NCBI GenBank assembly: GCA_031406155.1
Contig: JANOGW010000049.1
Span: 1-64,000, forward strand
DNA: 64,000 bases
Direction: 5' to 3'
Source of the DNA: JACMNW01 sp031406155
GTDB lineage: Bacteria > Pseudomonadota > Alphaproteobacteria > Rhodobacterales > Rhodobacteraceae
Shown here piece after piece: positions 44,911-54,103 of this stretch. Position 1 is the first letter of the stretch, and the number at the start of each line of letters is the position of its first letter. Under the pieces are notes generated by a model. That model was given only the letters and a program-made list of their open reading frames with translations, was not told where the DNA came from and did no database searches. Made by a program: the position numbers and the translations under genes.

Positions 44911-46321
44911 GATGACCCCAATTTGGCGCAAAATGCGCCCGATCTGCGTTTTTGCGGTTGCATTGGGCGCCCTTGCCGGTTGTGCCAGGGACACGCCCTA
45001 TACCGCCCCCGCCTTTGCCTTCCAGCACTCGTATCTTGGCCACAAAAGCGGCGTGCCGGTGCTTTTGGAAAACACAGCCTGGTGGAAAGGCTTCAAGGAC
45101 CCCACACTTGACCGTCTTGTTGACCGCGCGTTGCGCGACAACCTGAGCCTTGCCGCCGCCAAGGAACGCATCGTGGAGGCGCAGGCAACGCTGACCGCCG
45201 TTCCAAGCAATGCCACCCTGAGCCCGAGCCTGGGCGTCCGGCGATCGGAAAGCCTGGGCGGTGCGCCACAGACCCGCAGCGAAGCCTCGCTCGGGCTGTC
45301 GTGGCTGCTTGATCCGTCCGGCGCGCGGCGCCAGCAGATCAAGGCGGCCCGTGCCCGCATCGAAGTTGCCGACGCCGAGACGGATGCAGCACAGTTGCTG
45401 GTCCTGCTCAATCTGGCCAATGCCTATGTCGATCTGCGCTTCAGCCAGCAGGTGCTGCGTATTCGCCATCAAGAGATCAGGGCTCGCAACAGGACGCTGG
45501 ATCTGACCCAGACGCTGTTTGACCGAAGTGCGGCGACCCGGCTTGATCTGGTCCGCGCCGAGGCCCGCCTGAGCGAGGCCGAGGCCGCATTGCCAACCGC
45601 ACGCGCCGCCATTCAAAGCCAGAAATATCAGATTGCCGTTTTGCTGGGCACCGCCCCCGGCACCCTGGACATCAGCCTCGAGGATGGCCTGATGCCACAT
45701 CCGGGTATGTCGGCCAATGTGGGCATCCCTGCGGATATCTTGCGCAATCGCCCCGATATCAGGATTGCCGAGCGGGTCTATTATGCAAGTGTCGCCGAAA
45801 CCGGCGTGGCGCGGGCGCAGCTGTACCCCCAGTTATCGCTTGGCGGTGCCATCACGCTGGCCTCGATTGCCAGCGGTATACGGGGGGCGGAATACTTCTT
45901 CGGCCCGACCCTGACCCTGCCATCCTTGCCCAACGGGCCGCGCAGAGGCGCGCTTGCCGCTCAGGAATCGCGCGTGCGCCAGGCGCATACGGCGTGGCAA
46001 TCCACCGTTCTGGATGCCATCCGCGAGGTTGAAACGGCCATCACGAACTATTCCGCCAGCGCCGCCGCAGCGCGCGCCGCAGAAAAAACGGTACGACTGT
46101 ACCGCGAGGCGGCCGATCTGACGCGCGATCTGGTGCTGCGCGACAGTGCCACGCTGAATGATCTGCTGGATGATGAAGAATCAATCACCAGTGCTGAATT
46201 GACGCTGGCGCAGAATCAGCGCCAGCAAAGTCTGGGCTTTATCAATCTGAACGTGAGCCTTGGATCGGGGCACGCCTCTGGGCAGATGTCTGGGCAGGAT
46301 GTCGCCCTTGGTTCCAACTGA
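44909..46321 (+). CDS. Outer-membrane factor lipoprotein (TolC/NodT family)
   Basis: A 470-residue outer-membrane channel with a lipoprotein signal (lipobox LGALAGC, Cys near residue 25). It has two OEP repeats with long helices and the characteristic ILRNRPDIRIAERVYYA and GVARAQLYPQLSLGG segments. NodT-type proteins pair with RND pumps, but here the neighbour is the type I exporter, so it probably completes the PrsDE channel. Two adjacent ATG codons are available, and the start sits at the edge of a 14-base tandem duplication. Confidence 0.88.
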   Translation: MMTPIWRKMRPICVFAVALGALAGCARDTPYTAPAFAFQHSYLGHKSGVPVLLENTAWWKGFKDPTLDRLVDRALRDNLSLAAAKERIVEAQATLTAVPSNATLSPSLGVRRSESLGGAPQTRSEASLGLSWLLDPSGARRQQIKAARARIEVADAETDAAQLLVLLNLANAYVDLRFSQQVLRIRHQEIRARNRTLDLTQTLFDRSAATRLDLVRAEARLSEAEAALPTARAAIQSQKYQIAVLLGTAPGTLDISLEDGLMPHPGMSANVGIPADILRNRPDIRIAERVYYASVAETGVARAQLYPQLSLGGAITLASIASGIRGAEYFFGPTLTLPSLPNGPRRGALAAQESRVRQAHTAWQSTVLDAIREVETAITNYSASAAAARAAEKTVRLYREAADLTRDLVLRDSATLNDLLDDEESITSAELTLAQNQRQQSLGFINLNVSLGSGHASGQMSGQDVALGSN

Positions 46322-46370
46322 TTGAGCGGCGTTCCGCGCAGCTTTTCTCACATTGCTACCTGATTGTTGC

Positions 46371-46467
46371 CATCCCTGAGAGGGGATGCGATTAAATTGG
46401 CACAGGCGACAATAATCTTAAACTCCTGATTTGTAACGAAAGATGATGACGGATTGGAAACAATCCG
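46371..46467 (+). promoter_or_regulatory. Two hairpins in the leader of the beta-helix gene
   Basis: CATCCC-tgagag-GGGATG (46371-46388) and CGGATTG-GAAA-CAATCCG (46450-46467) are perfect stems of 6 and 7 base pairs, the second closed by a GNRA tetraloop. They lie in a 296-base low-GC stretch between the outer-membrane factor and the beta-helix gene. Neither is followed by a T run, so they are not classical terminators. They may stabilise or regulate a long 5' leader. No other gene is convincing in this stretch. Confidence 0.4.
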
Positions 46468-46617
46468 AAGGAAGAGGCATGTCTTTCCAGACAATGAACA
46501 CGCCTTTGCCTTAATCCAGTCGCGATGCTGCCGCGAAAGACTGGAGATTGTCGGATCAGGGAAAACGACATCAAAAACTGTGTGTTTCTGCACGCAAAAA
46601 CTCGGAAGGTACTCTGA

Positions 46618-48486
46618 ATGGCAAACTTCATGGTTTCAAATAGCGCGCAGCTGACTGCGGCACTTAATCAAGCCTCCGGGGGGGACAAGATTCTCCTGGC
46701 GACGGGGAATTACGGCGACTTTTCATTTTCCGGAAAAAGTTTCGCATCTGATGTGACGATTGTTTCACAGAATGTGGATAAACCGGCGACTTTCAACACG
46801 ATATCGATGACCAACGTTGGTCATGTGAAAATTGACAGTGTGTTTGTTGACTTCAAGCCCACCGCGCAAACCCTCGATCACCATGCTGGTCTGAGCGTGC
46901 GTGACGGCACCAATATCACCATCACCAATTCCGTTTTCGAGGGGGGTGTTTCGCCCAATGATGGTCTGCTGATTGGCCGCGGAATTGCTGTGCTTGGCGG
47001 TCAGAATATCGACATCACCAATAACGATGTCTCGCAGTTCCGCCGCGGCATTCTGACCTCTGATATCAACGATTTGAATGTCAGCTACAACCACGTGCAC
47101 AACAACCGCACCACCACGCTGAGCGGTGGCGATGTCAGCAATGCGGTGATCGAGGGCAATCATCTGGAAAGCTCGAAGCCAAACAACTTTGGCGGGGCCG
47201 GCGATCACGGCGACTTCATTCATTACTGGACGATGCCCGATCAGACCGGAGCGAGCACGAATTTCGTGATCCGCAACAACTTCATCGAGCAGGGCACCGG
47301 GACCGGGCTGCTGGGGATCTATCTGGATAACAACAGCAATCCACAGGGCTTCACCAAGGTTCTGATCGAGAATAACGTGATCCACAACAGCAACGGCCAA
47401 GGCATCCGTCTGGAAGACGTGAATGGTGGAACCGTGCGCAACAACACGCTTTTGCAGTCAAACGGTGACTATCACACAGCACCGCGCATCCGGGTGGAAG
47501 ATGGCAGCAAGAACATCGTGCTTGAGAACAATATTGTCTCGAACACCACCGTGGGTAAGGGGTTTGACAATGCCGCTGCCAACAACATCGTGGAACGGGG
47601 CACCATCGTTGTTCAGCATGACAGCGCGTCAGAGCCCAACTATGTCGGCAAGCTGTTTGCGAATCTGCCGATCAGCAACGGCAATCTTGCGGATCTTCAG
47701 AAAATCCCGGGCGCATTGCCTGCCAATGCTGGTGCCAACCTGACACCCGGCATGCTGGATGCGGGCAATGATACCGGCGGCGCCACGGGTGGCGGAGGCA
47801 GCGCCGGTGGCGGTGTGGTCGGTGGCGGTGTGGTCGGTGGCGGTACGGGCGGCGGAGGCAGCGCTGGTGGCGGTACGGGCGGTGGAGGCGTTGTGACGCC
47901 CCCGGTCCTGGACGACTATGTGCTTGATTTCGTCAAGCTGATCGGAACACAGCAGCTTATTGGCAATGCCAACGTGGTCACGACCACTGACGGCCCTGTA
48001 CTGCGCTTTGACGGAGCCGGAGATTATGCCAAGCTGGGCCGCCTGACGCAGTTCGAGAAAAGCCAGGAACTTTCCGTCTCGATCGACTACGAAAAGGATG
48101 CCGCTGGCGGTGGTGAGGACCGTTTGTTCTGGAATCACAAGAAGCTTGGCGTTTCAGTGGTCGATGATGGTCTGGTGGTTTATGTCGGGACTGCGGATGG
48201 AAAGTTTACACCGATCTCAATCAAGAACCTGGGCCTGAATGATGCGGACAAGCACAGCATCTCTGTCATCGTGGATGCGACGGCTGACAGGCTTCAGGTC
48301 GTGGTTGATAATAAGCTGGTGCTGGATAATGACGATCTTGATTTCCAGCTTGCTGGTTCTGGTGGCCGCGAATGGGGCTGGTCGCTGGGCACCGCTTGGG
48401 GCCGCGACCTTGATGGCGACATCAGTGATTTCAGCATTGAGGCCAATGCAGACTTTGTGGATGGCCCAGTGGCCTTGATGGGCTAA
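46618..48486 (+). CDS. Probable secreted beta-helix protein with LamG-like C-terminal domain
   Basis: A 622-residue protein without a signal peptide. Residues about 20-375 form a right-handed parallel beta-helix with repeated N-rich turns (ITITNSVF, IDITNNDV, VLIENNVIHNSN, IVLENNIVSN), as in polysaccharide lyases and epimerases. A Gly-rich linker (about 385-425) joins it to a C-terminal LamG/concanavalin-like domain (LRFDGAGDYAKLG, HSISVIVDATADRLQVVVDNKLV). No RTX nonapeptides are seen. Its position after the type I secretion genes and the lack of a signal peptide suggest PrsDE export. It may cleave, remodel or anchor EPS. GGAAGG at 46604-46609 precedes the ATG. Confidence 0.75.
   Translation: MANFMVSNSAQLTAALNQASGGDKILLATGNYGDFSFSGKSFASDVTIVSQNVDKPATFNTISMTNVGHVKIDSVFVDFKPTAQTLDHHAGLSVRDGTNITITNSVFEGGVSPNDGLLIGRGIAVLGGQNIDITNNDVSQFRRGILTSDINDLNVSYNHVHNNRTTTLSGGDVSNAVIEGNHLESSKPNNFGGAGDHGDFIHYWTMPDQTGASTNFVIRNNFIEQGTGTGLLGIYLDNNSNPQGFTKVLIENNVIHNSNGQGIRLEDVNGGTVRNNTLLQSNGDYHTAPRIRVEDGSKNIVLENNIVSNTTVGKGFDNAAANNIVERGTIVVQHDSASEPNYVGKLFANLPISNGNLADLQKIPGALPANAGANLTPGMLDAGNDTGGATGGGGSAGGGVVGGGVVGGGTGGGGSAGGGTGGGGVVTPPVLDDYVLDFVKLIGTQQLIGNANVVTTTDGPVLRFDGAGDYAKLGRLTQFEKSQELSVSIDYEKDAAGGGEDRLFWNHKKLGVSVVDDGLVVYVGTADGKFTPISIKNLGLNDADKHSISVIVDATADRLQVVVDNKLVLDNDDLDFQLAGSGGREWGWSLGTAWGRDLDGDISDFSIEANADFVDGPVALMG
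47774..47892 (+). repeat. Gly-rich coding tandem repeats
   Basis: Within the beta-helix gene, GGTGGCGGTGTGGTC is repeated twice in tandem (47806-47835). It is followed by two copies of a longer unit beginning GGTGGCGGTACGGGC (47836-47889). They encode GGGVV and GGGTGGGGSA-type linker units between the two domains. Such repeats can expand or contract by slippage without breaking the frame. Confidence 0.75.
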
Positions 48487-48510
48487 CGCCTAACAAGACA
48501 CGAAAAGCAG

Positions 48511-48544
48511 TTGGGCAGCCTTCAGGGGCTGCCCAATGTTTTTT
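48511..48544 (+). terminator. Rho-independent terminator after the beta-helix gene
   Basis: TTGGGCAGCC (48511-48520) pairs perfectly with GGCTGCCCAA (48527-48536) around a six-base loop. TG and then six T follow. It lies 25 bases after the stop of the beta-helix gene and between convergent genes. Read on the minus strand, the hairpin is followed by CTGCTTTT, so it may act weakly in both directions. Confidence 0.88.
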
Positions 48545-48672
48545 GATCTTTGGTTTTATTGACGTCGGTTAAGATCACTTCAGGCGATGAAAGAAGCACC
48601 GGAGCCGATCTAATCTTGTGAAGATATGCCTGTCTTTCGAAAAAACAGGTGTTTGCTTCTGTCGGACAAACT

Positions 48673-50127
48673 TTACCGGAACGGCTTCAGCCAGCGTTTT
48701 ACCGAAGACGGGATTCGGCGTGTTATTTCCCGCCGTAAAAACCGCAACTTGTCCAGCCCAATGGCGCGGTTGACCGGAACGTTTAGAAGTTCTGGCCAGA
48801 GGCTTCCCATATAGTCACGGTAAAACCGGGCTTCGAGCCGGTAGGAGGTCGGAAGCGAAAGTGATATCTCACTCAGCCTCTGGCCGGAAAAGGGATAGAG
48901 GGATGGCAGATCAACCGGATGGCCGTAAATCGCCGCACCTGCCCAACAGCCATGGATCTGTTCGATCTTTGCCAGATCAAGAACCATGACGGCGTCCGCG
49001 CCAGCGGGAATGCCGTCGAGCCAGGCCTGGCCCGCGGCCCGCACCGCCGGAGAGTCGGGAACCCGGATGCGTTTCAGAAGGCTTGTGATATCAATCCTGG
49101 GTGCAGTGGTATCGTCCTGCGTCCAGTTTGTCGCGCGTGGCAGCTCTGATCCGGTGCCGCTGATCGGGTTGTTCACCGGGGCATTGGCGATGGTGGTCGC
49201 GACCAGTTCGGCGACAGGATCGTACATCGAATATCCGGTCCGCCGCAGCCAGGCGTTCACCTGCTCCCGACTTGACGGCAGGAAGGTGACATTTCGATGG
49301 GCGACCCCCGCAAGTTTGGTCACCCGGCTGCTGACATACATATCAAGGCTGTTCGGTTCACCGAACGTCTCGCAGCGCAGATTTTGGGCATGGTCACGCC
49401 CTGCTGCAAGCACCATGCGCGAATCATGTCCGCCGCTGAGGTAAAGCACGGTTTCCCCCTGCGCGAGAATGGCGCGCATGTGGCGCTTCACGATGCGCCC
49501 GGCCTCTTCCGCCAGGGCGCGGGCCTCGGCTTGGGTCATCTCCGGCCTGCGGCAGAACTCTGCCGTGGGCCAGATCCGGCGTGCCGAAAAATCTGTCAGG
49601 TCAAGTGCGTGGTTGGGCATAAGCCGGTGCGCGCCCTGACGGGAGGTCAGACCGAAGGGCAGAAAGCCGCGCCGCTTGGGAAAATCGAAGATCGCATTCA
49701 CATCAGTCGCCTGGGCCAGCGGCGAGACGGCATCAAGAAGCGTCACCGAAGAGGCAATGGCCCGGTCCACCGGGCAATAGGAGGCGGGCAGATTGCCGGA
49801 ACTGTCTTCGCGAAACAGCAGCCGGCCATCAGCGGCCTTCCACAGCATGACGAACCGGCCCGCAAGGCTTGTGAAAAGATCCTCCACCCTGGTCCCTGGC
49901 GGCAGATCGATATCGCCGTTCTTGCGATGAAAGGTCTCTCCGCTGATCACCCAACCGATCAGACGCCCATTGTCCGTGCCGTCAGGCCCAAGCAGACGCA
50001 GAACCGGCACGGCAGATGCCGTCTGGATATGCACGCTTTCGTAGGCGCAGGACTGCCCGGCGATGACGGGCCCCGGTGCGACATGGCTGATCCGCCACTG
50101 CTTCGGGAAATCGCTAAAATCAACCAA
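48673..50127 (-). CDS. Asparagine synthetase-like protein without glutaminase Cys
   Basis: A 484-residue protein whose C-terminal two thirds match the asparagine-synthase ATP-pyrophosphatase fold, with the PP-loop YLSGGHDSR near residue 235. The N-terminal part resembles a class II glutamine amidotransferase fold but begins MVDFSDF, so the catalytic Cys2 is absent. It cannot use Gln in the normal way. Related proteins in EPS clusters are thought to form amides on sugars or amino acid decorations; that role here is inference. The start is probably the TTG at 50127 behind a GGAG site. It follows the polymerase gene on the same strand. Confidence 0.75.
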   Translation of the reverse strand: MVDFSDFPKQWRISHVAPGPVIAGQSCAYESVHIQTASAVPVLRLLGPDGTDNGRLIGWVISGETFHRKNGDIDLPPGTRVEDLFTSLAGRFVMLWKAADGRLLFREDSSGNLPASYCPVDRAIASSVTLLDAVSPLAQATDVNAIFDFPKRRGFLPFGLTSRQGAHRLMPNHALDLTDFSARRIWPTAEFCRRPEMTQAEARALAEEAGRIVKRHMRAILAQGETVLYLSGGHDSRMVLAAGRDHAQNLRCETFGEPNSLDMYVSSRVTKLAGVAHRNVTFLPSSREQVNAWLRRTGYSMYDPVAELVATTIANAPVNNPISGTGSELPRATNWTQDDTTAPRIDITSLLKRIRVPDSPAVRAAGQAWLDGIPAGADAVMVLDLAKIEQIHGCWAGAAIYGHPVDLPSLYPFSGQRLSEISLSLPTSYRLEARFYRDYMGSLWPELLNVPVNRAIGLDKLRFLRREITRRIPSSVKRWLKPFR

Positions 50128-50282
50128 TTACAGCTCCACAGTTCTTACTTTGGATCGTTTGTCCGTTGTCGGCCCAAATTTTTACCGACTTTTCCGGTCC
50201 ATGTGATGGGCTGGGGATAACATTTTGTCCATCACAGAAATGCAGCCTGTCGCGGTTTCCTGCCACCCCGGGGGCACACGTG

Positions 50283-51752
50283 TTATGGGTCATCCGCTGT
50301 GTGCCGGGGCGGTGTTGGCGTGCGGGCATAGGTAGTATTCTTGCCCGGCTGATGTCTGGGGGCGGGGGCCTTGCGCGCAAGGACGGGGCGTTGTTCGACA
50401 TCCCGGCTGTGGGGGGTGAGTGTCCTGTCGGCAAAGTCGCGGCTGTAGCTGATCTTTGGCCGCAACGCAGTCTGTCCGGCTGGGCCGGATTGTGCGCCGG
50501 TGTCGGCTTTCGCGGTCAGGAACCACATGCCGGCCCCAAACAGGAAGAACACAAAGGAATAGATCGATGTCCACACATGCACGGTACACAGCGTCAGCGT
50601 CAGGCCGGCGAATGTGATGACCCAGGCGCGGCGCAACTGCCACAGGCGGGGGTCGGCATCAAAGTTGCGCCGCCCGACCTTCCACAATGCAGGAAGGTAG
50701 CCCAGGATCAGCAGGAAGAACCCGGGAACTCCATAGCGCACGGCATTGACCAGCCAGAAATTATCCATGCTGCCCGAGCGCATGAAGAAAGGCCGCACCC
50801 AATCATTCAGACCGATGCCGAAAATCGGGTTCGCGCGCACATTGACCATGCCCCATTCGAAGATGATGCTGCGCCAATAGGCGTTATGCGCCGAGAATGT
50901 CGCGTAGGTCATGAACACCTTGATCGGCGTGCGGTTCGACAGAAGGTCGATCGTCACATAGGCCATGACGAACAGGCCAAACAGGATCAGCCAGCGCTGC
51001 CGCACGCTGCTCAGTGAAAAGGCCCAGAAGATCAGGAAGAACTGCAACAGGATCGGCAGCAGGGCGCCACTGGAAAGGGATACGAAAACGCAAAAGCAAA
51101 TGATGCCGCCGGCAATGTAGCGGGTGGCCGTGCTTGCAATGCCTTTCATCCCCACGAACAGAAGCGAGAAAGCCGTTCCGCAGAAAAGCCCGTAATGGAT
51201 GGGATGCGCGAACAGGGCCTGAACCCGCTCCAGACCCATGCGAGGGTCGATATTGACGATGCCGACGCTGGTGATGCCCGGAATTTTCCGGATCCACTCC
51301 AGAACAATGGGGCGCCCGGTCATCGTCTCGAACAAGGCAAGCGGCAGCGTGCAACAGACCATGATGACAAAAACCCGGATCAGGGCCAGAAAATCATCAG
51401 CCGACCGGATATAGGCTCTGCCGACCAGATAACCGCCCAGAAATTCCACACTTGTCGATCCGGCATTCTGGATCACACGGTCGGGATTATTGACTGCGAT
51501 CGCGATCGCTGCCCAACCAATATGGAGAAAAAAGAAAAGATCCGTCCAGATCAGCCGCCCGTATTTTCCGCGCGCCAGATTGATGGACAACGGGATGACC
51601 ATCAGCAAAAGCAGCACCCGCTGCGCCGACAGCGCAAGAGTTCCCGCATTGAACAGAACTGGCAGGATGACCGTCAGCAGATAAAGCTTGACGGGAAACG
51701 CAAGGCGCGCGCCAGCAGCCGGATCCAGGCTTTGCTTTGCCGCGCGACCCAT
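50283..51752 (-). CDS. O-antigen ligase/Wzy-like polysaccharide polymerase
   Basis: About 489 residues with ten to twelve hydrophobic segments and the large periplasmic loop typical of the Wzy_C/O-antigen ligase family. TFSAHNAYWRSIIFEWG followed by NPIFGIGLNDW is the conserved HN..G.G motif region. The last 80 residues are a charged, proline-rich cytoplasmic tail. It should polymerise repeat units on the periplasmic side. The ATG at 51752 is used here; a TTG at 51785 is an alternative. It is divergent from the acetyltransferase gene. Confidence 0.85.
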   Translation of the reverse strand: MGRAAKQSLDPAAGARLAFPVKLYLLTVILPVLFNAGTLALSAQRVLLLLMVIPLSINLARGKYGRLIWTDLFFFLHIGWAAIAIAVNNPDRVIQNAGSTSVEFLGGYLVGRAYIRSADDFLALIRVFVIMVCCTLPLALFETMTGRPIVLEWIRKIPGITSVGIVNIDPRMGLERVQALFAHPIHYGLFCGTAFSLLFVGMKGIASTATRYIAGGIICFCVFVSLSSGALLPILLQFFLIFWAFSLSSVRQRWLILFGLFVMAYVTIDLLSNRTPIKVFMTYATFSAHNAYWRSIIFEWGMVNVRANPIFGIGLNDWVRPFFMRSGSMDNFWLVNAVRYGVPGFFLLILGYLPALWKVGRRNFDADPRLWQLRRAWVITFAGLTLTLCTVHVWTSIYSFVFFLFGAGMWFLTAKADTGAQSGPAGQTALRPKISYSRDFADRTLTPHSRDVEQRPVLARKAPAPRHQPGKNTTYARTPTPPRHTADDP

Positions 51753-51962
51753 GGGACGGGCTTCGTTATACGCAGTCAGGGTCAAGGTGGTTCCGTACTC
51801 CGGTTAGTCATGGGCGTCAGGATGCCTGAGCCGAGGGTCAAATCCAACTGCTCAAGTGGGGGCGGGGGTTTATCTCCCATTTCGCCTTGTTTGGCGAAAG
51901 AGGCAAGGATAGGGTTTACGGTCTGTAACAGTGATATAAGTCAAGATTATGTGAGACCTCTG

Positions 51963-52466
51963 ATGTCTGAAAATGTGGCGACCTACAAAAAGGCAAAACG
52001 CCGGGGGTTGAATCGCCTGTCGTGGTTGCGCAATGGTCTCGTTTCGCTTTACCGCCTCTATTACACGCGGATGTGGGGGATGGATATCCACCCCACGGCC
52101 CAGTTTTCGCTGTCGGCGAAATTTGACCGGACGTTTCCGAAGGGCGTGCATGTGGGGCGGGCCAGCTATGTGGCCTTTGACGCCCGCATTTTGACCCATG
52201 ACCGCACCCGCGGGCTTTATGTGCACACAAGGATTGGCGAGAACTGCTTTATTGGTGGCTGCAGCCTGATCCTGCCGGGGGTCGAAATTGGCAATAACAG
52301 TGTCGTGGGTGCCGGATCTGTAGTGACGAAATCCGTGCCGCCCCGGTCTTTGGTGGCAGGCAATCCGGCGCGGATCTTGCGGTCCGATATCGAGGTTACC
52401 GAATACGGGCGTTTCCTTTCGGCGGACGCGACCGAAAGCACATTGGCAGAACAAGGGCTGACGTGA
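51963..52466 (+). CDS. Left-handed beta-helix acetyltransferase (WcaF/LacA type)
   Basis: A 167-residue hexapeptide-repeat acyltransferase. Repeats are visible around IHPTAQFSLSAKF, VHTRIGENCFIGGCSLILPGVEIGNNSVVGAGSVVTKSVPP and the closing VAGNPARIL, which is diagnostic for the family. It probably acetylates a sugar of the EPS. The ATG at 51963 is chosen because the family begins about 40 residues before the first repeat. Its stop overlaps the start of the SGNH hydrolase, so the pair may add and remove the same group. Confidence 0.85.
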   Translation: MSENVATYKKAKRRGLNRLSWLRNGLVSLYRLYYTRMWGMDIHPTAQFSLSAKFDRTFPKGVHVGRASYVAFDARILTHDRTRGLYVHTRIGENCFIGGCSLILPGVEIGNNSVVGAGSVVTKSVPPRSLVAGNPARILRSDIEVTEYGRFLSADATESTLAEQGLT

Positions 52467-53167
52467 ACGGGACGTGGCGCCGGGGGCTTGCCGTTGTCGT
52501 AATTGCGGGGCTCGGCAGCCTGTTTCTGATCTCATCCCCGCCGAAAGGCGCCGCAGACCGGCCGCTTTTGCCGCTTTTTATTGCAGCTAACGCCCCGGTA
52601 ACAGTTATTTTCATTGGTACCAGCCTGACGGCGGGCGATCCCTGGCCTGATCTGGTGATAGAACGGCTGCGGGATTGTGTTGCTCATCCGCTGCGCGCCC
52701 GGCAAATTGCCGAAGGCGGCGTCACCTCGGCCTGGGGTCTGTCGCAGACTCAGGCGGTAATTGCCGCCGTCCCCGATCTGGTTGTGCTGGAATTTGCCAT
52801 CAACGATGCGGATCTGCGGCGCGGCCTGTCTTTAAGCGACAGCCGGGATAATCATCGCACCCTGCTTGCCCGCCTGAAACAGGGTCTGCCAAAGGCGCGG
52901 ATCATCTTGATGACCACAAATCCGGCCACCGGACTGCGCCGGCTGCTGCGCCCGCGCCTTGCCGCCTATTACGCGCAATACCGCACCCTTGCCGCCGAGA
53001 TGGATGTCGGGCTGATCGATCTTTACCCGCGCTGGCTGGCCTTGCCGCGTGCGGCGCAGGGGCTGACGGACGGCGTCCATCCCGCACCTGACAGTGCCGC
53101 CCTAGTGATTGTTCCCGTCGTTACCGCCTATCTTGGCGGCCTTCTCGGGCAGACCTGCACGCCCTGA
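52463..53167 (+). CDS. SGNH/GDSL-family hydrolase, probably exported
   Basis: A 234-residue protein with a hydrophobic N-terminal segment (about 8-25) that serves as signal or anchor. The SGNH blocks are IGTSLTAGDPW (nucleophile Ser), LEFAINDAD (Asn) and GLTDGVHP (Asp/His). It is a likely carbohydrate esterase or acetyl-transfer enzyme acting on EPS in the periplasm. The start codon GTG overlaps the stop of the acetyltransferase (GTGA). It converges on the sulfotransferase-like gene. Confidence 0.8.
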   Translation: MNGTWRRGLAVVVIAGLGSLFLISSPPKGAADRPLLPLFIAANAPVTVIFIGTSLTAGDPWPDLVIERLRDCVAHPLRARQIAEGGVTSAWGLSQTQAVIAAVPDLVVLEFAINDADLRRGLSLSDSRDNHRTLLARLKQGLPKARIILMTTNPATGLRRLLRPRLAAYYAQYRTLAAEMDVGLIDLYPRWLALPRAAQGLTDGVHPAPDSAALVIVPVVTAYLGGLLGQTCTP

Positions 53168-53172
53168 TGGGG

Positions 53173-54090
53173 TCAGGTATATCTTGACAGATCCAAGCCG
53201 CCGCCGGTCAGGGTCGCAAGACGCGCGTTGCTGTCGGTATAGCGCCCGGCAAAGTGTTGGCGCACATAGTCGGTGACAGGCCGATAATCTTTCAGCCGCC
53301 TTGCAATGACAGGTGCTTTAAGCACATAGCCCAAGGCCTGATACAGACCGCCAGGCGTTTCGCCCAAGCTGACAATCGGGTTGGGGCCAAGAATGCTGCG
53401 CTGGACATGGTTTGCCCGGCGTAGGAAGGGGGCCGCATGTTCGGGGTAGCTTGCCATGCGGATCTGATGCGCTTCGGGGGCAAGAGTATGGAAATCGGCA
53501 TTGCCGCTGAACTCTGCCAACTGCCGGGCCGCGGCTGCCATGTCGTCCTTGATGCTTTCCTGGGTCATCACGCAGACATTTTCAGCGCCAAACAGGCTCT
53601 GATACCGCGCAATCAGATGGTCATATTCGAAATGGCCCGCATCAAAGGTGAAATATCCGCGCCAAGGCTGCCCGTCGAAGAACTGCTTGCATGACATCGT
53701 GCCGCCGCGCGACAGGTATTGCATGTAGATCGAGGGCAGGGTCTGCAACTGCGCGCGGATCGAGATCAGGATGCGCGCATCGGGGGCGATGGCTTTCAGG
53801 CGCTCGGCGTAAACCTCGCTTTCGCGGCCCCCGAAAAACGGATTGCCGCACAGAAGTTCGGACGACAGCACCGGCACGCCCGAAGGCGGCACCTTTTCCA
53901 GCCCTGCCGCGATGATCCGGCGCATCGGGCCGGGATCAAAGCGCAGGCCGTGCGGTGCGATGATCTGGTCGAAAATCTGATCATGGTTGGCCAGCGGGTG
54001 ATAGCCATGCCCCGGCACGAACAGCAGGCGCTGCATCCAGGTTGTTGCCGTCTTGTGATAGCCGATATGGATGAACAGCCGGTCTGTCAT
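53173..54090 (-). CDS. Sulfotransferase-like protein
   Basis: A 305-residue protein starting MTDRLFIHIGYHKTATTWMQ, the PAPS 5'-phosphosulfate loop of sulfotransferases. ILISIRAQLQTLPSIYMQY resembles the 3'-phosphate-binding strand and helix with Arg and Ser. It could add sulfate to the polysaccharide, which would fit a marine organism. It follows the flippase gene on the same strand with a 13-base gap. The ATG at 54090 is chosen because the P-loop strand begins directly behind it. Confidence 0.75.
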   Translation of the reverse strand: MTDRLFIHIGYHKTATTWMQRLLFVPGHGYHPLANHDQIFDQIIAPHGLRFDPGPMRRIIAAGLEKVPPSGVPVLSSELLCGNPFFGGRESEVYAERLKAIAPDARILISIRAQLQTLPSIYMQYLSRGGTMSCKQFFDGQPWRGYFTFDAGHFEYDHLIARYQSLFGAENVCVMTQESIKDDMAAAARQLAEFSGNADFHTLAPEAHQIRMASYPEHAAPFLRRANHVQRSILGPNPIVSLGETPGGLYQALGYVLKAPVIARRLKDYRPVTDYVRQHFAGRYTDSNARLATLTGGGLDLSRYT

Positions 54091-54103
54091 AGGATAAAGA
54101 CCT

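Noticed and set aside
46348..46654. Small open frames on both strands before the beta-helix gene
   Set aside because: They overlap one another and the leader hairpins, have no ribosome site and no recognisable features.
46618..48486. RTX calcium-binding repeats in the secreted protein
   Set aside because: The Gly-rich stretch lacks the GGxGxDxxx spacing and Asp residues and reads as a flexible linker.
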